Assembly: GCF_036662795.1 (NCBI RefSeq)
Contig: NZ_JBAFWZ010000007.1
Span: 62,001 to 126,000 of the forward strand
Reading direction: 5' to 3'
DNA length: 64,000 nt
Origin: Lysinibacillus_B sp036662795
GTDB taxonomy: Bacteria > Bacillota > Bacilli > Bacillales_A > Planococcaceae
Part shown: positions 34,204-42,456 of the stretch, in pieces
Numbering within the stretch: the stretch's first letter is position 1
Layout of the letters: every line of letters begins with the position of its first letter
Translations under genes and position numbers: made by a program
Notes under the pieces: model-generated
The model's input: the letters and a program-made list of their open reading frames with translations, nothing else
Databases searched by the model: none
What the model was told of the DNA's origin: nothing

Positions 34204-34224
34204 GATACACAAGAAAATCGTTTA

Positions 34225-34475
34225 TACTCATAAGGCTAAGATGGAGACAGTATGTTTTAATTGCTGACTAGCGATTCGAGGATGGTGAAAGCTCGAACGA
34301 AACAATTATGACAGAATATCACTCCTGAGCAAAATTACTGAAAAAAGTAAGTAATTTCGTGTCACGCAACGTTATAGCGTCTAAGAGGTAAAAAGCGTAA
34401 ATGCTTTTTGCAAATTAGGGTGGTACCACGAGTAATAAGCTTCTCGTCCCTTGTTCGGGGCGAAGAAGCTTTTTT
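34225..34475 (+). promoter_or_regulatory. T-box riboswitch (isoleucyl-tRNA responsive) of ileS
   Basis: The conserved T-box TTAGGGTGGTACCACG is at 34415-34430. It is followed by the terminator stem around 34437-34450/34458-34470 and a T-run to 34475. Stem I begins around 34229. The triplet ATC at 34318-34320, followed by a purine, fits an isoleucine specifier. Uncharged tRNA-Ile should stabilise the antiterminator and allow ileS transcription. Confidence 0.93.
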
Positions 34476-34512
34476 GTTTGTATTAAACGATAATTAGAGG
34501 AGGATTATTACA

Positions 34513-37272
34513 ATGGTAGAGTATAAAGATACGTTATTAATGCCGAAAACTGATTTCCCGATGCGCGGAAATTTACCGGCAAACGAACCGAAGATGCAAG
34601 AAAAATGGAATGAGATGGACATTAATAAATTAGTAAATGAACGTACAGCAGACCGTCCACATTTCGTATTACATGATGGCCCTCCGTACGCTAACGGAGA
34701 TATCCATATTGGGCATGCACTGAATAAAGTAATTAAAGACATGATTAATCGCCATAAATCAATGACAGGTTTCCATGTTCCATATATTCCAGGCTGGGAT
34801 ACACACGGTTTACCAATCGAGCAAGCACTAACAAATAAAGGTGTAAAACGTAAAGAGATGTCCGTAGCGGAATTCCGTAAGCTTTGTGAAGAATATGCGT
34901 ATGAGCAGATCGACAACCAACGTAACCAGTTCCGTCGTTTAGGTGTTCGTGGTGATTGGGAAAATCCTTACATTACATTAAAACCAGAATTTGAAGCTCG
35001 TCAAATTGAAGTGTTCGGAAAAATGGCGGAGAAGGGCTATATTTACAAAGGGTTAAAGCCAGTTTATTGGTCACCTTCTTCTGAATCTGCATTAGCAGAA
35101 GCTGAAATTGAATATAAGGATGTAAAATCTGCATCCATCTATGTATCATTCCCAATTAAAGATACAAAAGGTGTCGTGCCAGCCGATGCAAAATTCGTCA
35201 TCTGGACAACAACTCCTTGGACTCTACCAGCAAACTTAGGAATTTCAGTAAATCCAGAGTTTACTTATGTAGTTGTAGCAGTAGGTGCTAAAAAATTCAT
35301 TATTGCAAAAGAGCTTCTGGAGACTGTAGCAACAACACTTGAGTGGGAAGACTATGAAGTAATTCAGGAAGTAAAGGGTGAAGCACTAGATCGTATTGTG
35401 GCACAGCACCCATTCTATGACCGTGATTCACTAGTAATGGTTGGTGAGCACGTTACAGCTGAGGCAGGTACAGGATGTGTTCATACTGCTCCAGGACACG
35501 GGGAAGATGACTTTAATATTGGAAAGGCTTATGGCTTACCAGTGTTATCGCCTGTAGATAATCGTGGCTGCTATACAGACGAAGCACCTGGCTTTGAAGG
35601 TATTTTCTACAATGAAGCCAACAAAATGGTGACTGAGAAATTAAAAGAAGTAGACGCACTTGAAAAATTAAACTTCTTCACGCACTCATATCCACATGAC
35701 TGGCGTACGAAAAAACCAGTAATTTACCGTGCAACGCCACAATGGTTTGCATCAGTAGCGATGTTCCGTGACGAATTACTAGAAGCGGTTCGTGCAACAG
35801 AATTTACACCAGCATGGGGTGAAACTCGTCTGTACAATATGATTCGTGATCGTGGAGATTGGGTAATTTCTCGTCAACGTGCATGGGGTGTTCCAATTCC
35901 GATTTTCTATGCTGAAAACGGTGAACATATTATTACACCGGAGACGATTGCACATATTTCAAAACTATTCCGTGAGCATGGTTCAAATATTTGGTTCCAA
36001 AAAGAGGCGAAGGAATTATTGCCTGAAGGCTTCTCTCATCCTGGTAGTCCGAACGGTGAATTTACGAAAGAAAACGATATTATGGACGTTTGGTTCGACT
36101 CGGGTTCATCACACCAAGGTGTACTTGTAGAGCGCGGTATGAAATATCCAGCTGACCTGTATTTAGAAGGCTCTGACCAACACCGTGGCTGGTTTAACTC
36201 ATCATTAATTACTTCCGTTGCAATTAATGGTTATGCACCATATAAAGGCTTATTAACACACGGTTTTGTACTTGATGGTGAAGGTCGTAAAATGTCTAAG
36301 TCACTAGGGAATGTAATTATCCCTCAAAAAGTAATGGATCAATACGGGGCAGATATTTTACGTCTATGGGTAGCTTCTGTTGACTACACAGGCGACGTAC
36401 GCATTTCGATGGATATGTTAAAGCAAGTTTCAGAGGCGTACCGTAAAATCCGTAACACGCTTCGTTTCTTACATGGAAACGTTTCAGACTTCAATGCAAA
36501 AACGGACCGTGTAGCCTATAACGATTTACGTGAAATGGATCAGTATATGTACATGCGCCTTCAGGATGTTTTAAAAGCTGTACGTGCTGCTTATGACCGC
36601 TATGAGTTCTCAACTGTATATACATTAATTAATAACTTTGTAGCCGTAGAACTATCTTCATTCTACTTAGATATCGCAAAGGATGTTGTGTATATCGAAG
36701 GTAAGGATAATCAAGCCCGTCGTGCAATGCAAACCGTGATGTATGATACGTTAATGACACTGTTAAAAGTATTAACACCAATTTTACCTCATACTACAGA
36801 TGAAATGTGGTCGTACTTAGGTGCAGAGGAATTGTCTGTTCAATTAACAGATTTCCCGGAGGTAGATGAGCAGCCAAACTTCGAAGCGCTTCGTACGAAG
36901 TGGGAAAAAATAATTGAGGTTCGTGATGAAGTACTAAAAGCACTAGAAGAAGCCCGAAATGCAAAAGTAATTGGTAAATCACTAGAAGCCAAACTTTCAG
37001 TGTATGGTGATAATGAAGTAGTTGCATTATTAGATGATTCAAACCTTAATTTTGCACAGCTTTCGATCGTATCACAGTTTACTGTTGCTGGCGCAAAAGG
37101 CGAAGCTCCAGCTAATGCGCTTGTATTAGATAAAACTTCAATCGTTGTTGAAAAAGCAGACGGAGAAAAATGTGACCGCTGCTGGACAATTTCTGAAACA
37201 GTAGGTGCAAATGAAGCGCATCCTACACTATGTACTCGCTGCGGGGAAGTTGTTGAAAAATATTACGTTTAA
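34513..37272 (+). CDS. ileS: Isoleucyl-tRNA synthetase
   Basis: IleS charges tRNA-Ile and edits misactivated valine. The 919-residue class I synthetase shows the HIGH-type motif in NGDIHIGHAL (about residues 59-68), the editing (CP1) domain (WTTTPWTLPANLG, GTGCVHTAPGHGEDD), the KMSKS motif in GRKMSKSLGN and a C-terminal zinc finger (CDRCW...CTRCGE). It matches the bacterial, mupirocin-sensitive-type IleS length. A T-box leader controls it, and a terminator follows directly. Confidence 0.98.
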   Translation: MVEYKDTLLMPKTDFPMRGNLPANEPKMQEKWNEMDINKLVNERTADRPHFVLHDGPPYANGDIHIGHALNKVIKDMINRHKSMTGFHVPYIPGWDTHGLPIEQALTNKGVKRKEMSVAEFRKLCEEYAYEQIDNQRNQFRRLGVRGDWENPYITLKPEFEARQIEVFGKMAEKGYIYKGLKPVYWSPSSESALAEAEIEYKDVKSASIYVSFPIKDTKGVVPADAKFVIWTTTPWTLPANLGISVNPEFTYVVVAVGAKKFIIAKELLETVATTLEWEDYEVIQEVKGEALDRIVAQHPFYDRDSLVMVGEHVTAEAGTGCVHTAPGHGEDDFNIGKAYGLPVLSPVDNRGCYTDEAPGFEGIFYNEANKMVTEKLKEVDALEKLNFFTHSYPHDWRTKKPVIYRATPQWFASVAMFRDELLEAVRATEFTPAWGETRLYNMIRDRGDWVISRQRAWGVPIPIFYAENGEHIITPETIAHISKLFREHGSNIWFQKEAKELLPEGFSHPGSPNGEFTKENDIMDVWFDSGSSHQGVLVERGMKYPADLYLEGSDQHRGWFNSSLITSVAINGYAPYKGLLTHGFVLDGEGRKMSKSLGNVIIPQKVMDQYGADILRLWVASVDYTGDVRISMDMLKQVSEAYRKIRNTLRFLHGNVSDFNAKTDRVAYNDLREMDQYMYMRLQDVLKAVRAAYDRYEFSTVYTLINNFVAVELSSFYLDIAKDVVYIEGKDNQARRAMQTVMYDTLMTLLKVLTPILPHTTDEMWSYLGAEELSVQLTDFPEVDEQPNFEALRTKWEKIIEVRDEVLKALEEARNAKVIGKSLEAKLSVYGDNEVVALLDDSNLNFAQLSIVSQFTVAGAKGEAPANALVLDKTSIVVEKADGEKCDRCWTISETVGANEAHPTLCTRCGEVVEKYYV

Positions 37273-37281
37273 TAATATTTG

Positions 37282-37309
37282 CTAGGGAGTCCATTCTCCC
37301 TAGTTTTTT
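37282..37309 (+). terminator. Intrinsic terminator after ileS
   Basis: A perfect stem CTAGGGAG (37282-37289) / CTCCCTAG (37296-37303) is followed by six T. Confidence 0.93.
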
Positions 37310-37349
37310 CATTTTGTGGATGTTAACAATATTCGATATGAGCGGTTTA

Positions 37350-37358
37350 TGTTAGAAT
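37350..37358 (+). promoter_or_regulatory. Possible extended -10 promoter for lspA
   Basis: TGTTAGAAT (37350-37358) is a TGn-extended -10 element, 33 bp before the lspA start. No good -35 is seen. Confidence 0.4.
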
Positions 37359-37391
37359 AGACAAGATATCGGGTAAACGGAGGCGTCACTT

Positions 37392-37871
37392 TTGTATAAG
37401 TATTATGGAATAGCAATTTTGGTTATTATATTAGACCAAGCAACAAAATGGATGGTTGTTAACAATATGGAACTAAATGAGCGGATTTCGATTTGGGATC
37501 CGTGGTTTGGATTATTATCCCATCGTAATCGCGGAGCTGCTTGGGGTATGCTAGAAGGGCAAATGTGGCTATTTATAATTGTCACTATAGGTGTCATAAT
37601 TGCGATTATTTATTTTTATCATAAAGAAGCAAAAGGAAAGCCATTTTTCCAAATTAGTTTAATGCTACTGTTAGGTGGTGCAATTGGGAACTTTATTGAC
37701 CGATTATTTTTAGGAGAGGTTGTCGATTTTGTCGATGTACTGATCCCGGTTATTAATTATCACTTCCCAATCTTTAATATTGCAGATGCGGCGTTAACAA
37801 TTGCTGTTATTATGCTACTAATTACGATTTTAATGGAAGAGCGAGCAGAAAAGAAAAAGGTGAAAAAATGA
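37392..37871 (+). CDS. lspA: Lipoprotein signal peptidase (signal peptidase II)
   Basis: LspA removes the signal peptide from prolipoproteins at the membrane. It has 159 residues and four membrane helices. The two catalytic aspartates are in GNFIDRL...VVDFVD and FNIADAAL; N-terminal hallmarks are LDQATKW and RNRGAAWGML. The start is TTG at 37392, with GGAGGCG upstream. The end overlaps ylyB by 4 bp (ATGA). Confidence 0.96.
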   Translation: MYKYYGIAILVIILDQATKWMVVNNMELNERISIWDPWFGLLSHRNRGAAWGMLEGQMWLFIIVTIGVIIAIIYFYHKEAKGKPFFQISLMLLLGGAIGNFIDRLFLGEVVDFVDVLIPVINYHFPIFNIADAALTIAVIMLLITILMEERAEKKKVKK

Positions 37872-38770
37872 CAGTTGTAACATATACAATCGAAGCAGCA
37901 CAAGCAGGAGAGCGCATTGATAAGGCGTTATCGACAATTCAAAATGAGTGGTCACGTACACAGATTGGGAATTGGGTTACGGACGGAATCGTAAAAGTTA
38001 ACGGTGAGGCTGTAAAAGCAAAGTACAAAGTAAAGATAGGCGACCTTATTGAAATAAATGTGCCAGAAGCAGAGCCGCTTGAAATAATAGCGGAGGATTT
38101 AGGTTTAGAAATTGTTTACGAAGATGCCGACGTATTAGTCGTAAATAAACCAAAAGGCATGGTCGTACACCCTGCACCTGGTCATGTAACAGGCACACTT
38201 GTGAACGGGTTGATGTTCCATTGTAAGGACCTATCTGGTATTAACGGAATCATGCGTCCAGGTATCGTTCATCGTATTGATAAGGATACATCCGGCTTAT
38301 TGATGGTTGCCAAAAACGATAAAGCCCACGAATCACTAGTGAACCAGCTTGTGGCGAAAACAGTAACACGCAAATATACAGCACTTGTTCATGGTCATAT
38401 TGCCCATGATAAAGGGACGATTGATGCACCGATTGGTCGAGATACTAAGGATCGTCAAAAACAGGCGATTGTTGATGGTGGAAAGCATGCAGTAACACAT
38501 TTCCAAGTACTAGAGCGTTTTGGTGACTACACATTAGTTGAGTGTCGACTAGAAACAGGTCGTACACATCAAATTCGTGTGCACATGAATTATATTGGCT
38601 TCCCATTAGTAGGAGATCCGAAATATGGACCGAAGAAAACAATTGATTTTGGTGGACAAGCACTTCATGCAGGAGTTCTAGGTTTTGATCATCCAGTAAC
38701 AGGCGAGTATTTAGAATTTGAAGTCCCTCTACCGGAGGATTTTAACCAATTACTAGCATCCCTACGCTAA
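37868..38770 (+). CDS. ylyB: RluA/RluD-family pseudouridine synthase YlyB
   Basis: The 300-residue enzyme has an N-terminal S4 RNA-binding domain (about residues 12-70) and an RluA-type catalytic domain with the Asp in HRIDKDTSGLL. Further core motifs are NKPKGMVVHP and ETGRTHQIRVH. It probably converts uridines of 23S rRNA (RluD-type sites) to pseudouridine; the exact target is not readable from sequence. It is translationally coupled to lspA, as in B. subtilis, and no terminator is evident directly after its stop. Confidence 0.93.
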   Translation: MTVVTYTIEAAQAGERIDKALSTIQNEWSRTQIGNWVTDGIVKVNGEAVKAKYKVKIGDLIEINVPEAEPLEIIAEDLGLEIVYEDADVLVVNKPKGMVVHPAPGHVTGTLVNGLMFHCKDLSGINGIMRPGIVHRIDKDTSGLLMVAKNDKAHESLVNQLVAKTVTRKYTALVHGHIAHDKGTIDAPIGRDTKDRQKQAIVDGGKHAVTHFQVLERFGDYTLVECRLETGRTHQIRVHMNYIGFPLVGDPKYGPKKTIDFGGQALHAGVLGFDHPVTGEYLEFEVPLPEDFNQLLASLR

Positions 38771-38810
38771 AGTTGGTTCATCCCTAAAAGTCTAGGTTGC
38801 TATATATACT

Positions 38811-38939
38811 GCACACTACACTCCGAGCGGACGCTTTTCGCGGGCATGGCTTCAGTCTCCTCGTCGTTCGTACCTCACTCCTGCGGGGCCCTCAGCTCAC
38901 GCTATTCCCGCAGGAGTCGCCGCTCTACGTTACGTGTGC
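38811..38939 (+). repeat. GC-rich imperfect palindromic element
   Basis: A 129-bp GC-rich island stands in AT-rich surroundings. Its ends mirror each other: GCACAC-8 bp-GAGCGG (38811-38830) and CCGCTC-8 bp-GTGTGC (38920-38939). Inside is an 11-bp perfect inverted repeat, ACTCCTGCGGG (38877-38887) / CCCGCAGGAGT (38907-38917). Similar GC-rich dispersed palindromes are known in Bacillales intergenic DNA. It has no coding potential. Confidence 0.65.
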
Positions 38940-39027
38940 TAAAAATAATTCAGGATAAAATATTTTGCTAATTGTCAATTACATGTTGATGAGAATTTAA
39001 ATAAAGCGTTTGATGATTAATAGTGGA

Positions 39028-39081
39028 GCCAGCGTGGCGAGTGAAGCGGCTAAGCGGCCTTCCCTAGGGAAGCACGCTGGC
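39028..39081 (+). repeat. Second GC-rich palindromic element
   Basis: GCCAGCGTG (39028-39036) and CACGCTGGC (39073-39081) form a perfect 9-bp inverted repeat. They enclose AAGCGGC repeats and the 12-bp perfect palindrome TTCCCTAGGGAA (39060-39071). The rest of the 38940-39179 stretch is AT-rich and shows nothing else I can name. Confidence 0.55.
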
Positions 39082-39179
39082 GTATCGGAATTTATCCCTA
39101 AGTTATGGTAAAGAGCTAAAAAAATGGTGAAGGTTTTATAGACAGATAATTCTTAATTGGTCAACTTTCTTATAGTACC

Positions 39180-39208
39180 TTGACTTATCGTGTTTTGGAG
39201 ACTATACT
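39180..39208 (+). promoter_or_regulatory. Sigma-A promoter of the pyr operon
   Basis: TTGACT (39180-39185), a 17-bp spacer and TATACT (39203-39208) lie about 240 bp before pyrR, leaving room for the attenuator leader. Confidence 0.8.
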
Positions 39209-39272
39209 AACTAAAGTTAAACAAAAGATTCGACGAGAGCGAATCAGTTAACGCTATGAAAAATGAATATTC

Positions 39273-39406
39273 ACCTTTAATGGCAGTCCAGAGAGGCTGA
39301 GAAGGTACTTGTGAAGCGTAGAAAATTTTGTGATGCAATATTTTCGGTCGCGTTATTTAAACATGTATTTGACAACCTCCTAGGCAATCGCTTGGGAGGT
39401 TTTTTA
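39273..39406 (+). promoter_or_regulatory. PyrR-dependent attenuator in the pyr leader
   Basis: The PyrR-binding anti-antiterminator is at 39273-39306, with the conserved loop AGTCCAGAGAGGCT (39285-39298) closed by ACCTT/AAGGT. The terminator hairpin AACCTCCTAGGC / GCTTGGGAGGTT with a T-run ends near 39405. PyrR with UMP stabilises the first hairpin and so favours termination. Confidence 0.93.
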
Positions 39407-39448
39407 TTTAGAAAAGGTGGAAACATAGAAGGAAGGAGGCAAAATATT

Positions 39449-39991
39449 ATGAACAGTACAGAGCTATTAGATGGACCTTCAATGAATCGTGCATTAACAC
39501 GAATTGCTCACGAAATAATTGAACGTAATAAAGGGATAGATGAGTGTATTTTAGTAGGCATCAAAACGCGAGGGGCATATTTAGCTAGGCGCTTAGCAGA
39601 AAGAATCGAACAAATCGAAGGGAAACCGATTCGGACAGGTGAGCTTGATATTACGCTTTACCGAGATGATTTATCAACCAAGCAAGTCAATGATGAAGCA
39701 CAAGTACAGCAGGTGGATATCGATGATCAAGTAGACAACCAAAAAATCGTTTTAGTAGACGATGTACTTTACACAGGACGTACAGTCCGTGCTGCATTAG
39801 ATGCGGTAATGGACCTAGGAAGACCTTCACAGATTCAACTTGCAGTCTTAATTGATCGAGGCCACAGAGAGCTGCCAATTCGAGCAGATTATGTTGGGAA
39901 AAACATCCCAACATCAGGACATGAAAGAATCGTTGTGAATTTAGAAGAAGTAGATGGCAAGGATTTAGTAACAATCCATAAAGAAGATTAG
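39449..39991 (+). CDS. pyrR: PyrR, pyr operon attenuation regulator / uracil phosphoribosyltransferase
   Basis: PyrR binds pyr leader RNA when uridine nucleotides are plentiful and causes termination; it also has weak uracil phosphoribosyltransferase activity. The 180-residue protein has the PRPP-binding motif LVDDVLYTGRTVRAALDA (about residues 99-116) and the RNA-binding-face residues around GIKTRGAYLARR. The start is ATG at 39449, with GGAAGGAGG (39431-39439) upstream. Longer in-frame versions would run back into the attenuator and are not used. pyrP follows after 23 bp. Confidence 0.96.
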   Translation: MNSTELLDGPSMNRALTRIAHEIIERNKGIDECILVGIKTRGAYLARRLAERIEQIEGKPIRTGELDITLYRDDLSTKQVNDEAQVQQVDIDDQVDNQKIVLVDDVLYTGRTVRAALDAVMDLGRPSQIQLAVLIDRGHRELPIRADYVGKNIPTSGHERIVVNLEEVDGKDLVTIHKED

Positions 39992-40014
39992 GAAGAATAG
40001 TGAGGAAATTGACA

Positions 40015-41355
40015 ATGTCAAAAGCAGTATTAGATATAAATGACAAGCCTTCTAGTTTACAGCTCGTTACACTAAGCTTCCAGCATATGTTTGCCATGTT
40101 TGGTGCAACTATATTAGTGCCGAAGCTAGTTGGTTTAAGTCCAGCAATCGCCCTATTAACAAGTGGGATTGCAACAATCGTATTTTTATTAATTACTCAA
40201 TTTAAAGTGCCAGCGTATCTTGGATCATCCTTTGCATTTATTGCGCCAATATTAGTAGCGGCGGGCGGTTTAGACGGTGATAACATGAGTGTCAACCCCG
40301 GGAATGCCATGATCGGTGCAATGGCAGTCGGGGTAACATACGGGATTGTCTCATTAATAATTTGGAAAACAGGCTATAGATGGTTAATGAAGCTACTACC
40401 ACCAATTGTAGTAGCACCGGTTATTATGGTTATCGGTCTAGGGTTAGCAGGAACGGCTGTTGATATGGCGATGAATATACCTGTAGAAAAGTTTGATGAA
40501 GCAACACAACAAACGATTACTGTAAGTGAATATAGCTTCAAGCATTTTTCGGCAGCACTAGTGACTTTGTTCTCGGCCATTATTTTCACAGTGTATTTTA
40601 AAAATATTTTAAGTGCGATGCCAATCCTACTTGGATTAATCATCGGTTACACTTACTCATGCTTCATTGGAATAGTAGATTTCACAGCAATAAAGGAAGC
40701 ATCTTGGTTTGCAATGCCGGAGTTCCTGATTCCAGGTATTGATTATGAATTCAAAATTACTTCAACAATTTTACTAGCAATGGTACCAATCGTACTAGTA
40801 ACGATTTCCGAACATATCGGTCACCAATTAGTGTTAGGAAAAGTAGTTGGTCGTAACTATATTAAAGACCCAGGCTTACATCGTTCAATTTTTGCAGACG
40901 GTTTAGGGACATTTATTAGTGCCTTTATCGGTGGTCCTCCAAAGACAACATACGGTGAGAACATAGGTGTCTTAGCCATCACACGTGTGTATTCCGTTTA
41001 CGTTATTATGGGTGCTGCAGTGATCGCGATTATCTTCTCGTTCGTAGGAAAAGCAATGGCACTTATCCAAACGATTCCTACAGCTGTACTTGGTGGAATT
41101 TCCATTCTACTATTCGGGATCATTGCTTCAAGTGGTCTTCGAATGTTAGTAGAAAACAATATTGATTTTGGTAACAATCGTAACTTAGTTATTTCTTCTG
41201 TTATTTTAGTCATCGGAATTGGCGGCGCAGCATTCGAGTTCACCGAGGCGTTCAAAATCGAGGGTATGGCATTAGCTGCGATAATCGGTGTGCTTTTAAA
41301 CCTGATTCTACCAGGTCGCGATAAAAATGTTGGCGATATTTACGAAAATGAATAA
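40015..41355 (+). CDS. pyrP: Uracil permease (NCS2 family)
   Basis: This is a membrane uracil:proton symporter of 446 residues with 14 predicted helices. NCS2/UraA hallmarks include QHMFAMFGATILVP (about residues 22-35), the conserved Glu in TISEHIGHQ and GGPPKTTYGENIG. The start is ATG at 40015 after TGAGGA; the GTG at 40000 overlaps that site. It lies between pyrR and the second attenuator, so uracil import is controlled together with synthesis. Confidence 0.95.
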   Translation: MSKAVLDINDKPSSLQLVTLSFQHMFAMFGATILVPKLVGLSPAIALLTSGIATIVFLLITQFKVPAYLGSSFAFIAPILVAAGGLDGDNMSVNPGNAMIGAMAVGVTYGIVSLIIWKTGYRWLMKLLPPIVVAPVIMVIGLGLAGTAVDMAMNIPVEKFDEATQQTITVSEYSFKHFSAALVTLFSAIIFTVYFKNILSAMPILLGLIIGYTYSCFIGIVDFTAIKEASWFAMPEFLIPGIDYEFKITSTILLAMVPIVLVTISEHIGHQLVLGKVVGRNYIKDPGLHRSIFADGLGTFISAFIGGPPKTTYGENIGVLAITRVYSVYVIMGAAVIAIIFSFVGKAMALIQTIPTAVLGGISILLFGIIASSGLRMLVENNIDFGNNRNLVISSVILVIGIGGAAFEFTEAFKIEGMALAAIIGVLLNLILPGRDKNVGDIYENE

Positions 41356-41361
41356 TAGAGT

Positions 41362-41485
41362 ACCTTTTAAAGATTGTCCAGAGAGGCAGTAAGGGGAAAG
41401 ATAGGCTCTTAGCACATAGTTTTATGATGCTTTAGCTTGTCGCACCCTTAAAAGCCTCACTATTCAGTATAGTGAGGCTTTTTTT
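41362..41485 (+). promoter_or_regulatory. PyrR-dependent attenuator between pyrP and pyrB
   Basis: The anti-antiterminator at 41362-41394 contains TGTCCAGAGAGGC closed by CCTT/AAGG. The 13-bp terminator stem AAAGCCTCACTAT (41451-41463) / ATAGTGAGGCTTT (41469-41481) is followed by a T-run to 41485. The rest of the gap to pyrB carries only its ribosome site. Confidence 0.92.
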
Positions 41486-41576
41486 ATGAATATGTCATCA
41501 ATCTGTCAAATGAGTAAGGTTGAAATAGATTTATACTTAAAGATAAGTAGCGAATCAAATCGGAGGCGCGAGTGAT

Positions 41577-42455
41577 ATGAAAAATTTATTATCAATGGAA
41601 CACTTAACAAATGAAGAAATTTTGCACATTTTAGACCGAGCACAGGCGTTTGAAAATGGTGAACAACCACAACTAGATCGTCCTTATAATGTAGCAAATC
41701 TATTCTTTGAGCCAAGTACTCGAACTAAAACAAGCTTTGAAATGGCTGAGCGTCGTGTTGGGTGTACGGTCATTCCGTTTGATGCAGGATTTTCAAGTGC
41801 ATTAAAAGGTGAAACGATGTATGACACTGTTAAAACACTTGAAATGATTGGTATCGATGCTGTTGTCATCCGTGCAAAAGAAGATGAATACTACAACGAG
41901 TTACTCCATGGTATTGATTGTGCTGTTATTAATGCAGGGGATGGAGCTGGACAGCATCCTTCGCAAAGTTTACTTGATCTTTACACAATAAAAAAAGAAT
42001 TTGGCAATTTTGAAGGCTTGAATATTACCATTGTAGGTGATATTTCACATAGTCGAGTAGCAAAATCGAATGCAGTAGCGCTGACAAGGTTGGGGGCAAA
42101 TGTCCGCTTCCTATGCCCGGAGGAATGGGCAGGCGATTTTGAAGCGGTGCATTCATGGGATGATGTACTAGAAGATAGCGATGTTGTAATGCTGCTTCGT
42201 ATTCAACATGAACGACATGCCGTAAGTAAAAATTTCTCCAAAGAAAGCTATCACGATGAGTTTGGGTTAACACCAGAGCGTGAAAAACGTATGAAGCCAG
42301 GTGCCATTATTATGCATCCGGCTCCAATAAACCGTGATGTAGAAATTTCAGACGAATTAGTTGAATGCGAGCGTTCGCGTATTTTCCAGCAAGTAAGAAA
42401 TGGTGTATATGCACGTATGGCAATTCTAGAAACAATTTTGAAGGGACGACAATAA
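41577..42455 (+). CDS. pyrB: Aspartate carbamoyltransferase catalytic subunit
   Basis: PyrB joins carbamoyl phosphate and aspartate, the first committed step of pyrimidine synthesis. The 292-residue protein shows the carbamoyl-phosphate motif FFEPSTRTKTSFE (about residues 41-53), GAGQHPSQSLLDL and HPAPINRDVE. GGAGGCG supports ATG 41577. It is the first gene after the second attenuator and is 1 bp from pyrC. No regulatory pyrI gene is present, as is normal for Bacillales. Confidence 0.97.
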   Translation: MKNLLSMEHLTNEEILHILDRAQAFENGEQPQLDRPYNVANLFFEPSTRTKTSFEMAERRVGCTVIPFDAGFSSALKGETMYDTVKTLEMIGIDAVVIRAKEDEYYNELLHGIDCAVINAGDGAGQHPSQSLLDLYTIKKEFGNFEGLNITIVGDISHSRVAKSNAVALTRLGANVRFLCPEEWAGDFEAVHSWDDVLEDSDVVMLLRIQHERHAVSKNFSKESYHDEFGLTPEREKRMKPGAIIMHPAPINRDVEISDELVECERSRIFQQVRNGVYARMAILETILKGRQ

Positions 42456-42456
42456 C

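Noticed and set aside
39311..39448. N-terminal extension of pyrR by 46 codons
   Set aside because: The extension would be translated from the attenuator itself; ATG 39449 has an excellent ribosome site and gives the normal PyrR length.
39687..40097. Minus-strand open frame of 136 codons across pyrR and pyrP
   Set aside because: It is antisense to two real genes and has no family resemblance.
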